A program made the position numbers and the translations under genes. Of a stretch of 64,000 nt of DNA, positions 40,498-49,969 are shown in pieces. Within the stretch, counting starts at the first letter, position 1, and every line of letters starts with the position of its first letter. The notes under the pieces were generated by a model. That model saw nothing but the letters and a program-made list of their open reading frames with translations, had not been told where the DNA came from and searched no databases. This DNA is from Oscillospiraceae bacterium (GTDB taxonomy: Bacteria; Bacillota; Clostridia; Oscillospirales; Ruminococcaceae): positions 96,897-160,896 of the forward strand of contig JAJQFI010000027.1 of assembly GCA_021201235.1 (NCBI GenBank), given 5' to 3'.

Positions 40498-41526
40498 TCA
40501 TTCGTCATCCCTCTGTTTTTGTAGACAAGGTCTAACATTATTTCTGACATAGGAAGCCACAAAGAACGCAATTTTTCTCGGCATGATATGCCATATCTGC
40601 TTCATCAGCTTCTGCTTCATAGAATACTTTGTCTCAATTTGCGGTAATTCACTCCACGGTGATAATGAGCGATAATAAACATACTCATTTGCATAAGGAG
40701 AATCCGAGTTCTTTTCCCATATTTGCTTTCTTACATAGAACGTGTTAATTGCATGTACTATTTTAGGATTTTGTATAGCAATATCGGTTTCTTCTTTTGT
40801 ATAATAATCATTTACAATCCCTCGGAACCTCACAAAAGCGTCATATCCCATAAGAATCAATGGTGATACCACATTATAATCTGCACTCAATCTGAGAATG
40901 TAGGGAGAAGCACACTTATTGATAACTTCTTCTTCATAGTAAACTAGCCTCATATGTTGGTCAAAAAGTGTTTTGATATAAGACACATACCTATCTTCCA
41001 ATCTATCTCTCCGAATCTTATCAAGATTAAACAGCAATACTCCACCATTACAATACAACGATTGCGGAACTATTTTAAGTTGCTTAATCATAACCGCCTC
41101 ACCAGCTGCATCATCAACACCGGCAATATAGTAATCTTTGAAATTCTCGATATCACATAAGCCTGAAAGGGAGCCTAAGACCAAAGTATCACTGTCCAAG
41201 CAAAGTACGCTTCCTACTTCCGAAGGCAATATCTTTCCCAAAATCATCCGAGAATAAGAATTACCAATGCTCTTCAACGTGAATCTATCATCACCGAAGA
41301 AGTTTTCTGGCTCCGGCATTTTTATAAACTCAATACTTTGCTTGTAGCTATTAGATATCTGTTCAAACTTATTCTTATCAGATTCAGTGAAATTTTTTTC
41401 TATGACAAATATGCCTATGCTGGTATCCTTATTGTTCTCAAGCAACGAAATAATAGAAACTCCACACTGCTCTACAAAATAGTTACTGGCAAAGTAACAA
41501 ACATATAACTCCTTATCGTACGTCAA
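40498..41526 (-). CDS. Glycosyltransferase family 8
   Basis: A 342-residue GT8 enzyme. 'VCYFASNYFVEQCGVSIISL' begins the fold, 'SVLCLDSDTLVLGSLSGL' carries the DxD metal site, and 'PQSLYCNGGVLLFNLDKIRR' and 'IVHAINTFYVRKQIWEKN' are the later conserved segments. These retaining enzymes usually transfer glucose or galactose to lipid-linked sugars. The start is TTG 41526, whose TTGA overlaps the upstream stop; GAGGAGGG precedes it. It is paralogous to the GT8 at 42582. Confidence 0.82.
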   Translation of the reverse strand: MTYDKELYVCYFASNYFVEQCGVSIISLLENNKDTSIGIFVIEKNFTESDKNKFEQISNSYKQSIEFIKMPEPENFFGDDRFTLKSIGNSYSRMILGKILPSEVGSVLCLDSDTLVLGSLSGLCDIENFKDYYIAGVDDAAGEAVMIKQLKIVPQSLYCNGGVLLFNLDKIRRDRLEDRYVSYIKTLFDQHMRLVYYEEEVINKCASPYILRLSADYNVVSPLILMGYDAFVRFRGIVNDYYTKEETDIAIQNPKIVHAINTFYVRKQIWEKNSDSPYANEYVYYRSLSPWSELPQIETKYSMKQKLMKQIWHIMPRKIAFFVASYVRNNVRPCLQKQRDDE

Positions 41527-42527
41527 TTTAGACCCTCCTCTCCACAATCTTTATACCAATCCTCGATTGCCTCTTCGAGGGTATAATGGAACTGATAACC
41601 ACTGTTCATCAACTTTTCACCGCTGACATTTGTCGACACCATTAGTTTCTTTACTCTTGCCGGATGTATGCCAACTTTCTTACCGCCAAGAGGTCCGATA
41701 ATCGTTGCCGCCGCCATCAGAAGCTTGCCGGGAACTTGGAAGATATGCCGCTTCATACCCGTTGCAGATTTAATTGTTTCACAAATCTGTTCTATAGTAT
41801 AAGCCGGTTCAAACGTACAGTTGAATAAGTCCGTACCCGGATAACTGTTATCAATCATGCGAAACTTGAAGAAACGCACAAGATCCTTAACATAAATCCC
41901 ACCCTTGATTGTATCCTTACGTCCTGTATAGAAGAAATAGCGTTTCCGAATACCCCAATACAGTCTTGTAAAATTACCATGCTCCCCCTTGCCGAATACA
42001 ATTCCAGGGCGAACAATAGTAAGCTCACGACTTGAATCCTTTACCTGCCATTTCTCATGTATCTTCTCCGCAACCAACTTACTGATACCATATGGGGTCT
42101 CAGGTGTTGGAAGCGTGGTTTCTTCCTTCAACTCCTCTGCAGGACCATACGGTGCAATAGAACTTGTAAATAAAATCTTCTTTATTCCGTTCTTCTCTGC
42201 AAAAGCAGTCACATTTTCAGCACCAAGGATATTTGTTTCAAAGTATTCAAAATCCTTGTGTCCCGGTGTTCTATGAACAGCTGCCAAATTGAAAATAATG
42301 TCATCGTTTGTAGTTTTAATATCAACATTAATCGGTTGCCGAACATCACAACGTATATACTCAACGCCGTCAATTTTTCCAACAATCCCTGGAACTACTC
42401 CTTCTTTTCCGGGCATAACAATATCCAGAGCATAAACCTTATCTGCATCCGTTACAACCTCATCTCTCAGGAGATCAATTAGATGCGTGCCGATAAACCC
42501 AGTACCTCCGAAAATTATATAGTTCAT
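41523..42527 (-). CDS. NAD-dependent epimerase/dehydratase
   Basis: A 334-residue extended SDR. The nucleotide loop is 'IIFGGTGFIGTHLIDLL' (GxxGxxG), Ser/Thr in 'ILFTSSIAPYG', and Tyr/Lys in 'TPYGISKLVAEKIHEKW' (YxxxK). It acts on a nucleotide sugar, but whether as epimerase or reductase cannot be told. It lies between two GT8 genes of the cluster. Two SDRs in this cluster (this one and 43630-44547) are candidates for the final reduction of the branched CDP-sugar. Confidence 0.8.
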   Translation of the reverse strand: MNYIIFGGTGFIGTHLIDLLRDEVVTDADKVYALDIVMPGKEGVVPGIVGKIDGVEYIRCDVRQPINVDIKTTNDDIIFNLAAVHRTPGHKDFEYFETNILGAENVTAFAEKNGIKKILFTSSIAPYGPAEELKEETTLPTPETPYGISKLVAEKIHEKWQVKDSSRELTIVRPGIVFGKGEHGNFTRLYWGIRKRYFFYTGRKDTIKGGIYVKDLVRFFKFRMIDNSYPGTDLFNCTFEPAYTIEQICETIKSATGMKRHIFQVPGKLLMAAATIIGPLGGKKVGIHPARVKKLMVSTNVSGEKLMNSGYQFHYTLEEAIEDWYKDCGEEGLN

Positions 42528-42581
42528 GCCTCACACACCTCCACGTTATATGAAGAAAGCTGTGCAGGCATAACGGAGAAA

Positions 42582-43640
42582 CTAGGACTCAGTACCCTCC
42601 CCACGCTGAGCTGAACCGTACTCATCGTCGCGCTTGACTGCAAGCAATGGGCGAATTTCATTTCTCACGAAAGAGGCAATTTTAAATGTAATTCTTTTCG
42701 GCAAGATGTGCCAAACCTGTTTCATAGCTTTTTGTTTAATGCTCCTTTTGGTAATTATCTGTGGAAGTCTACCCCATTCGGTTAAGTTTCGATAGTGACA
42801 ATACTCATCTGCATATGGAGAGTCAGAATCTTTTTCCCATATGCGCTTTCTCACATAAAAAGTATTTATCGCATGGATTATAGCCGGATTGGATATTGCC
42901 TCAGCCATTTCTTCTTTTGAATACCAATTTACAACCCCTCGGAAAGCTACGAATTCATCATAACTCATCACGAGATTCACCGTCATCAGATTATATCTGG
43001 GATGGAGTCGAAGTACTTTAGGATAGCAAACCTTATTTATAACTTCCTCTTCATATGCTCCAAGTGTTTTCCCTCTTGAAAACACATCTTTTATGTATTC
43101 GACGTATTGTTGCTCGACATAATCTTCTCGAATGCTCTTTAGATTGCACAAGAACAAACCACCGTTGCAATAAAGAGTCCCAGGCTCTATGTCGAGCGTT
43201 TTCCTCATCATGGCAATTCCCGGCGCACTATCTACGCCAGCAACATAATAATCTGTCAAATTTTCATTCCATAATGACTCCAAACTATCAACCACAAGCA
43301 TATCACTATCCATACATAACACTTTATCTAGATTCTGTGGCAGAAGCTGTCCGACAATCATTCTTCCAAACGTGTGACCGAGACTTTTAATCGTAAAACG
43401 TTCATCATTAAAAAACGTTTGCGTATCAGGCATCGAAATAAAGTTAATTTTCCTGTCATATTTTCGGGCTAAATGTTTAAATCTCTCTTTATTTTCGGTA
43501 GAAATATGATCTTCAATTATGAAGACCGTAATAGTGTCAAATTCTTTATTGCTCTCAAACAACGATACAATAGCAACCCCACAGGTTTCCGCAAACATAT
43601 CCGACGTAAAAAAGGCAACCGCTAAATCTTTATTCGCCAC
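42582..43640 (-). CDS. Glycosyltransferase family 8
   Basis: A 352-residue GT8 enzyme, clearly paralogous to the gene at 40498: 'VAFFTSDMFAETCGVAIVSL', 'KVLCMDSDMLVVDSLESLWN' (DxD) and 'GTLYCNGGLFLCNLKSIRED'. Both share the tail 'INTFYVRKRIWEKDSDSPYA'. The extra C-terminal 'GSAQRGEGTES' is not conserved. Its start overlaps the end of the upstream SDR gene by 11 bases. The two paralogues probably add related sugars in the same repeat unit. Confidence 0.82.
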   Translation of the reverse strand: MANKDLAVAFFTSDMFAETCGVAIVSLFESNKEFDTITVFIIEDHISTENKERFKHLARKYDRKINFISMPDTQTFFNDERFTIKSLGHTFGRMIVGQLLPQNLDKVLCMDSDMLVVDSLESLWNENLTDYYVAGVDSAPGIAMMRKTLDIEPGTLYCNGGLFLCNLKSIREDYVEQQYVEYIKDVFSRGKTLGAYEEEVINKVCYPKVLRLHPRYNLMTVNLVMSYDEFVAFRGVVNWYSKEEMAEAISNPAIIHAINTFYVRKRIWEKDSDSPYADEYCHYRNLTEWGRLPQIITKRSIKQKAMKQVWHILPKRITFKIASFVRNEIRPLLAVKRDDEYGSAQRGEGTES

Positions 43641-44547
43641 TATGTAATCCCTCCAAAATTCTCACTATGCCTTCTTCAAATGACACTTGCGGTTTCCATC
43701 CTGTATCTTCTACAAGTTCCGATATATCTGCCTGCAAATGCATCACCTGTTCAGGTGCATACGGAATTGCTCCAAGCTCAATATCCATATCAGGATTCAC
43801 AGCATTACGGATAATTTTAATATAATCAGCAAGAGGCTTGGCTTGTCCGCTCCCAAGCACATAAGTCTTTCCATCACCCCCATGTTCCCCGAGGTCAGCA
43901 AAAGCTCTGGAGGCATCCTCACTGAACAAGTAATCCCACAGCTGTTCGCCTTTCGTGAATTGTGGCACTTCGCCTCTTTGGAGCTTTTCAATGGTTGACA
44001 TAACCATGCTCTGCGAGCCGTCATTCGGACCATATACGCTCAGAATCCGCACCCAGATGTGTTTCAGACCTCTTTGATGAGCGTGTTCTCTGGTCATCTG
44101 TCCGGCACATAGCTTTGCGATTCCGTATCCCATCTCAGGAAATGTTGGGGTTTCAGGACATAATAAGCCCTCAACCCTGCCGTATTCTGCTTGAGAACCC
44201 GCACCAATAAAAGTATGACATCCGAATCGTTTAGCTGCTTCAACAGCATCTAAGGCATAACTAACATTCTTATTTTGAAGATACATATCATTCCGAGCCG
44301 TTCCGACTGTCCCGTCCCACGCAAAGTGATAAAACACATCATAGGTCTTACCTGTATCATTTTGTATTTCAGATAATTGCTGTAGCGAGCAATATTTCTT
44401 TGTGACTAACGGATGCTCCGGAATTCTATTATTCCGTTTCGAACCATCATAACAGAAGACAAGAACCTCAATGTTTCTGTTAATCAATTCTTTAATCAGC
44501 GCTGTTCCTACTGCTCCTGTTGCACCGGTTATTATTGCTCTATTCAT
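43630..44547 (-). CDS. NAD-dependent epimerase/reductase, YerF- or RfbJ-like
   Basis: A 305-residue SDR. 'MNRAIITGATGAVGTALI' (GxxGxxG), 'HTFIGAGSQAEYG' and 'MGYGIAKLCAGQMT' (YxxxK) define the active site. It resembles CDP-sugar reductases of the abequose/paratose/yersiniose group. Because a TPP enzyme of the YerE type lies directly upstream, I favour YerF, which reduces the new side-chain ketone to give CDP-yersiniose. The start is taken at 44547, where the fold begins; in-frame Mets at 44559 and 44595 are possible. Confidence 0.7.
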   Translation of the reverse strand: MNRAIITGATGAVGTALIKELINRNIEVLVFCYDGSKRNNRIPEHPLVTKKYCSLQQLSEIQNDTGKTYDVFYHFAWDGTVGTARNDMYLQNKNVSYALDAVEAAKRFGCHTFIGAGSQAEYGRVEGLLCPETPTFPEMGYGIAKLCAGQMTREHAHQRGLKHIWVRILSVYGPNDGSQSMVMSTIEKLQRGEVPQFTKGEQLWDYLFSEDASRAFADLGEHGGDGKTYVLGSGQAKPLADYIKIIRNAVNPDMDIELGAIPYAPEQVMHLQADISELVEDTGWKPQVSFEEGIVRILEGLHSGE

Positions 44548-44584
44548 TGCACATCTCATATTCTCTTTATTCTTAATCCTCACA

Positions 44585-46423
44585 TCATGTCTCATCCATC
44601 AAAGGAATCACCATTATTTTTTCAAGTTCCTCTCTCGGCAAGAATGGCGCAAGATCTTCGAGCGGAGGACTTACAAGAGTTCCATCTTCAAGTTTCTTCG
44701 TACTGCTCTTAGGCTCCCACACTTGCTTGGTATCCGTGAAAATCTCACAGAAAACAGGTCCGTCAAGGGAAAGGACTTCATCGACTACTTTCATCATTTC
44801 AGCATTACTGGATGCGCTAAAATAACGATAGCCAAACGCTTCTGCAATCTTTTTAAACTCTGGGAATGACAAGTCTCCGGACTCCGGACCAATGCCCACT
44901 TTGCAATGCTCGCTGAACAAGTTAGTCTGCGTGATTCTGATAGAATGATACCCATTATTGTTGATCAAAAATATCTTAATGGGAAGATTATTCGTCAAAA
45001 TTGTCTGGAGTTCCTGCAAATTCATCATAATACTGCCATCACCCTCAAGACAGATTGTATTTCTTTTTCCACCACCGATGCAGGTTCCGATTGCGGCAGG
45101 CAAACCATAGCCCATGCTCGCGATAGCACTATTATTAGCCATACGGCTTCCCTTTTGAATAACATAAGCCTGATTGCCGACTACACAACAAGCACCATTT
45201 GAAACAGCAGTCAAACTGTTTTCAGGAAGTCTGCTTGAAAGGTATCGCACAAAAGCATACACATTAGCTGTCTCTCCGTTTTCCTTCCACTGACGAGGAA
45301 GAATCGCGGGATAATCCTTTTTCCACTTCTGGCAAGTTTCCAACCACATTCCACCGCTATGAACCGGTGAATCAGATATTTTCATATCCATCTTAGTGAG
45401 AAAGTCCTTGGCATCAGCCCAAATAGGCATATCAACATGAATGGTATGCTTCTTCATTTCAGCAGGGTCAATATCGACCATGATTACTTCAGCTGCCCTC
45501 GCCCATGTCTTCCAGTTATATCCGACCTGTCTGATAGAAATTCTTGTTCCGATAGCAAGTATTAAATCTGCATTCTGTATTGCCCAGTTTCCAGGGCGAT
45601 CTCCCATATTGCCCGCACGTCCGCAGTACAGGGGATTCTCGTCCTCTATCAAATCCACAGCATTCCAATAAGTGACTATCGGGATATTGAGTTTCTTTGC
45701 TACGGAACGGAATGCTTCATAGCCTCCCGACAATCGAATACCATATCCAGCATGAAATACAGGGCGTTTAGCTTTCCTGATTTTCTCAATAACCGCATCT
45801 ACAACCTCATCTGAAACTTCCAGAGGCAACTTCGCATCGTCCTCGGTCGGGTCGTAGCCTTCAAGTTCATCGGTCTCGATATAACCACCCTGGTAGTTGA
45901 CTGGTATATCAATCCACACAGGCCCCGGTCTGCCCGTCGTTGCAAGATGCCACGCTTTTTCCAACGCATATCTAATCTGCTTCGGGTCTTCAATCATGGT
46001 CGCATACTTTGTCATCGGCTCAACCGATTTTACAATATCATATTCCTGATCTCCGACAGCTCTAAGTGAAAGACCATCCGTGAATTGCATTGTATACCGG
46101 GCTGTCGTATCGTAGCGAACCTGACCACTGATAATAAACATAGGTATAGAATCAAGCCATCCTCCGACAACACCAGTAAGAGCGTTGGTGCCACCGGGAC
46201 CAGTCGTAACACATACAGCGGCAATCTTATTATCCAATCTCGCATATGCCTCTGCCGCAATCGCACAAGCCTGCTCATGGTGATTATATGTAACTTTCAG
46301 TCCTGGGTTGTGACCAAGTGCATCATTCAGGTGCATTGCACCACCGCCAACCACGCTGAAAACATCGGTAACGCCGTGGCTTACAAGAAAATCAGCTACA
46401 TAATCCGCTAAACGCTGTTTCAT
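44585..46423 (-). CDS. Thiamine pyrophosphate enzyme, YerE-like acetaldehyde transferase
   Basis: A 612-residue acetolactate synthase-type flavo/TPP enzyme. The catalytic Glu is in 'YNHHEQACAIAAEAYAR', the TPP site is 'CLEGDGSIMMNLQELQ' followed 25 residues on by 'FLINNNGYHS' (GDG...NN). Next to rfbF-rfbG-rfbH such enzymes are known as YerE, which transfers a two-carbon unit from pyruvate to C4 of CDP-3,6-dideoxy-4-keto-glucose. Its start has GAGGAGGAAAAGGT upstream. A role in amino-acid synthesis is unlikely, since no ilv genes are near. Confidence 0.75.
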   Translation of the reverse strand: MKQRLADYVADFLVSHGVTDVFSVVGGGAMHLNDALGHNPGLKVTYNHHEQACAIAAEAYARLDNKIAAVCVTTGPGGTNALTGVVGGWLDSIPMFIISGQVRYDTTARYTMQFTDGLSLRAVGDQEYDIVKSVEPMTKYATMIEDPKQIRYALEKAWHLATTGRPGPVWIDIPVNYQGGYIETDELEGYDPTEDDAKLPLEVSDEVVDAVIEKIRKAKRPVFHAGYGIRLSGGYEAFRSVAKKLNIPIVTYWNAVDLIEDENPLYCGRAGNMGDRPGNWAIQNADLILAIGTRISIRQVGYNWKTWARAAEVIMVDIDPAEMKKHTIHVDMPIWADAKDFLTKMDMKISDSPVHSGGMWLETCQKWKKDYPAILPRQWKENGETANVYAFVRYLSSRLPENSLTAVSNGACCVVGNQAYVIQKGSRMANNSAIASMGYGLPAAIGTCIGGGKRNTICLEGDGSIMMNLQELQTILTNNLPIKIFLINNNGYHSIRITQTNLFSEHCKVGIGPESGDLSFPEFKKIAEAFGYRYFSASSNAEMMKVVDEVLSLDGPVFCEIFTDTKQVWEPKSSTKKLEDGTLVSPPLEDLAPFLPREELEKIMVIPLMDET

Positions 46424-46462
46424 ACCTTTTCCTCCTCAGGATTTTTTATAACAAATACCGCT

Positions 46463-47552
46463 CTAAGACTTTGTCTTTTTGCTGAAAACGCTCAAGCCCT
46501 TTACTTTGACTACTATAAAAGAAAGCAATACGGTTACCACAATAATCAGCAATGACAAAAGTGACGAATCAGCACTTTTGAAATACTGTGGGAAACTCCA
46601 ACAAAAAAGATTAATCACGAACACATGTAGTAAGTAAATTTCTGTCGATACAGACCCAAACTTAGAAAGAACTTTATTTCCGACTACAAAGACATCCAAG
46701 AAATTAAAGAGGAGAACGAGGAAAGATATCACAGATATCCATCCCATAGACACTCTTACAATGTGATAATCATTCCAAAAATATCTTACTCCATATATGA
46801 CCAAGTTACTGAAAGCAAAACATACTGTAGCCACTAATACAGCAATCAATTTCACCTTTCCTTGTTTTGGTATAATCTTCGCAGACAAGCCAGGGACAGA
46901 CGCAACAGCCACACCAAGCACAAAAGCTACGCACGATTGCATTTCATGGAACGGTCTACCCCGTAAAAGCAAATAAAACACATACACGCCGATACATATT
47001 ACTGATATCAGTATCTCTTTTCCATTCCAATCAAACAGCTGGAACAGAATAATCATTGTAGCGTATATAATAACCAAGGTCAGAATCGTCCACATCTGAC
47101 CAGCAAGCATATCCCATCCTGCTAAATGTTTGACCATCTTCAAGAACGAAAAAGTCTCTTTTGAGAAAGCCAAATATTCTACATAATAAAGTCCTTCAAC
47201 AACAATCATTAGCAGTATATACTTGATCAAATGCTTCGCTATGTATTTTGACCTATCAATCTTATTATTTCGTTTCTTTAGCCCTAATGAAATTCCGTAC
47301 CCTGAATAAAAGAGAAAAATACCAACTAAAAGATAACCAAATGGGCTTAATAATGATCCATATATCCCAGCATAATCTAAAACATTACCGATATGAACAC
47401 ACACTAAAAGGACTGCCGCCAATCCTCGGATTACTTGAGACTGTGCAATGGAAAGTGTATCGTGTACCCCCCACGCTCTTTCTGCGATGACATCCAAACA
47501 AAGCAACAAATGCAATTACGAGTAAAACCGCACTATTTGCCAATATACTCAT
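46463..47552 (-). CDS. Acyltransferase 3 family protein, out of frame at a G6 tract
   Basis: A membrane acyltransferase (OafA-like), with about ten helices, encoded mostly by the frame ending at 46463; 'IRGLAAVLLVCVHIG' holds the conserved His. The good translation start is ATG 47552 (GGAG upstream, five bases after rfbH), which begins 'MSILANSAVLLVIAFVALFG' but is in another frame. The two frames meet at a run of six Gs (47467-47472). With five or eight Gs they would join into one protein. As sequenced, the product from ATG 47552 ends after 58 residues. Phase variation by slippage is likely; a sequencing or assembly error remains possible. Confidence 0.7.
47467..47472 (-). repeat. G6 tract in acyltransferase gene (GTG6TA motif)
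   Basis: Six Gs at codon 27 of the gene starting at 47552, in the context AGCGTGGGGGGTA, almost the same as at 53911-53917. Confidence 0.8.
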
Positions 47553-47556
47553 AAAT

Positions 47557-48900
47557 TCACATCTCCACTGCTTCAGTTATCGTTTTCGCCATATAATCAA
47601 TCATCTCATCAGTCATTCCGGGATAAACTCCGACCCAGAATGTATTGTTCATTATAAAGTCCGTTGTTTCAAGACTACCTGCAACCCGATAAGCATCCGT
47701 CCCACGAATCTGGTCAAAGCACGGGTGCTTAATCAGATTTCCACTGAACAGCAGTCTGGTCTGAACATTATGGTCTTCAATATATCTGGTGACTTTATTC
47801 CTATCCAATCCGCTCTCAGGTTTTACGCTTATAAGGAAACCGAACCAAGACGGACGGCTGTTCTCAGCAGGCTCAGGAAGTATGATTTTGTCAGCAACCG
47901 GCTCCAACGCCTTATGAAGCCTATCCCAGTTATGACGACGGCGTTCAATGAACGATGGGAACTTTTTCAACTGTTCGCATCCGACTGCCGCCTGCATATC
48001 TGTTACTTTAAGGTTGTATCCGAAGTGACTGTAAACATATTTATGGTCGTATCCCTTCGGGAGTTCGCCATACTGTCCGTCAAAACGGTGTCCGCAGAAG
48101 TTATCATGACCGGAAGAACAGATACAATCACGTCCCCAATCTCTATATGACAATATCAAACGATTAAGAAGAGGATTATTTGTATAAACGCATCCGCCTT
48201 CTCCCATCGTCATATGATGAGGCGGGTAGAAGCTACTGGTTCCAATATCACCCCATGTGCCCGTGAACTTTGTCTCACCGTTAATCGTATACTGAGTGCC
48301 AAGAGCATCACAGTTATCTTCAACAAGCCAGAGATTATGTTCATCACAGAATGCCTTGACAGCTGCAAGGTCAAAAGGATTACCAAGAGTGTGTGCAATC
48401 ATCACAGCCTTTGTTTTCTCTGAAAGAGCACCTTCAAGTTTCGTTACATCAATATTGTACTGAGGCACTGTAACATCTACAAAAACAGGCACTGCTCCGT
48501 ACTGAAGGATAGGCGTAACCGTAGTTGGGAAACCACAAGCCACTGTAATAACTTCATCACCGCGCTTAATCTGACGTTCTCCCAACTCAGGTGCCGTAAG
48601 AACTGTAAATGCGATGAGATTGGCTGAAGAACCACTATTTACGAGGTGGGCAAATTTTACTCCAATCCACTTAGCAAACTCCTTTTCAAACTGGTCTGAA
48701 AATCTTCCTGTTGTCAGCCAGAAATCAAGCATCGCATCCGTAAGAGAACACATTTCTTTCTCGTCAAAAACACGCGATGCGTAAGAAATACGGTCTCCTT
48801 CCTTAAAAGGCTCTTTCTTTTCCTTAAAATTGTGATAATACTCGGTCACCAGACCCTTAATCTGTTCTCTGGCTTCCGCCTCATTATTCCAAGTTGCCAT
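47557..48900 (-). CDS. rfbH: CDP-4-keto-6-deoxyglucose 3-dehydrase (RfbH/DdhC)
   Basis: A 447-residue PMP- and [2Fe-2S]-dependent enzyme. The Lys of ordinary aminotransferases is replaced by His in 'SSFYPPHHMTMGEGG', diagnostic of RfbH. The Fe-S cysteines lie in 'RDWGRDCICSSGHDNFCGHR'. It removes the 3-hydroxyl of CDP-4-keto-6-deoxyglucose, with electrons from a reductase (DdhD/RfbI) that I do not find in the window. It lies in rfbF-rfbG-rfbH order on one transcript and is followed five bases later by the acyltransferase start. Confidence 0.93.
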   Translation of the reverse strand: MATWNNEAEAREQIKGLVTEYYHNFKEKKEPFKEGDRISYASRVFDEKEMCSLTDAMLDFWLTTGRFSDQFEKEFAKWIGVKFAHLVNSGSSANLIAFTVLTAPELGERQIKRGDEVITVACGFPTTVTPILQYGAVPVFVDVTVPQYNIDVTKLEGALSEKTKAVMIAHTLGNPFDLAAVKAFCDEHNLWLVEDNCDALGTQYTINGETKFTGTWGDIGTSSFYPPHHMTMGEGGCVYTNNPLLNRLILSYRDWGRDCICSSGHDNFCGHRFDGQYGELPKGYDHKYVYSHFGYNLKVTDMQAAVGCEQLKKFPSFIERRRHNWDRLHKALEPVADKIILPEPAENSRPSWFGFLISVKPESGLDRNKVTRYIEDHNVQTRLLFSGNLIKHPCFDQIRGTDAYRVAGSLETTDFIMNNTFWVGVYPGMTDEMIDYMAKTITEAVEM

Positions 48901-48913
48901 TTATATTTTCTCC

Positions 48914-49969
48914 CTATTTGCCTATGAATTCTTCAATCTGCTTGTCCATGCAAGTTCTAACATCTCCGCCGGACATCCAACACTTGCTCCACTCCACAAC
49001 CTTCTCAATAGCTGTATCAAGATTCCAATGTGGCTTCCAGCCAAATGTAGACTTAAGTTTTGAACAGTCCAGCTTCAAGAAATTAGCCTCATGGGGTCCG
49101 CCGTCATAACGGTCAATCCACTTCATGCCTTCACCCCATTTGCTGACGAATAAATCAACCAGAGCTCCGGTCTGGAAGCAATCAACATCATCGGGACCTA
49201 CATTGTAATAATCAGCATACTTGCCATCTTCGTATTGCATCGCCGCAATCATCAGATAAGCGTATAGCGGTTCAAGAACGTGCTGATACGGTCTTGTTGA
49301 ATAGGGATTGCGGACGATAATATCTTCATGCTTCTGTGCCGCACGAATGCAATCGGGAATTATTCTATCGTTAGCGAAATCTCCGCCGCCGATAACATTA
49401 CCGGCTCTTGCCGTGGAAATCGCTACATGACCGTCTCCGAAGAAACTGCGCTTATATGAGTGTGTCACAAGTTCTGAGCATGACTTTGAGTTGGAATATG
49501 GATCATAGCCATCCAACTCTTCATTTTCCCGATAGCCCCAGTTCCACTCCTTGTTAAGATAAACCTTGTCTGTAGTCACGTTCAAGAACGACTTCACGCA
49601 ACTGCTGTTGCGGACACATTCAAGAATATTGACAGTTCCCATGACATTGGTTTCGTATGTATAGGCGGGGTCTTTGTAACTGTCACGGACTATCGGCTGT
49701 GCCGCAAGATGCAGAACAATCTCCGGCTGTGCTTCATCAAAAGCAGATTTGAGCATATTGTAATCCCTTATGTCGCCGATAGCAGAGTGAATGTCTGATG
49801 CAATATCAGCAATCTCAAATAGAGAGGGATTTGTCGGAGGATTAAGAGAGTATCCTGTAACCTTTGCACCAGCGTTCGCAAGCATCTTGCAAAGCCAAGA
49901 GCCCTTGAAGCCGGTGTGACCGGTAACAAATACTTTTTTGCCTTTATAGAATGACACGTCGAACATCAA
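48914..49969 (-). CDS. rfbG: CDP-glucose 4,6-dehydratase
   Basis: A 351-residue extended SDR. 'VFVTGHTGFKGSWLCKML' is the signature of CDP-glucose dehydratases, 'LNVTTDKVY' holds the catalytic Thr-Asp, and 'DPYSNSKSCSELVT' the YxxxK. It converts CDP-glucose to CDP-4-keto-6-deoxyglucose with bound NAD. Its start directly follows the rfbF stop (49969/49970), so the two are coupled. It is full length for the family. Confidence 0.95.
   Translation of the reverse strand: MMFDVSFYKGKKVFVTGHTGFKGSWLCKMLANAGAKVTGYSLNPPTNPSLFEIADIASDIHSAIGDIRDYNMLKSAFDEAQPEIVLHLAAQPIVRDSYKDPAYTYETNVMGTVNILECVRNSSCVKSFLNVTTDKVYLNKEWNWGYRENEELDGYDPYSNSKSCSELVTHSYKRSFFGDGHVAISTARAGNVIGGGDFANDRIIPDCIRAAQKHEDIIVRNPYSTRPYQHVLEPLYAYLMIAAMQYEDGKYADYYNVGPDDVDCFQTGALVDLFVSKWGEGMKWIDRYDGGPHEANFLKLDCSKLKSTFGWKPHWNLDTAIEKVVEWSKCWMSGGDVRTCMDKQIEEFIGK

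Noticed and set aside
44906..45671. Plus-strand frames within the TPP enzyme
   Set aside because: Antisense to a well-supported 612-residue enzyme.
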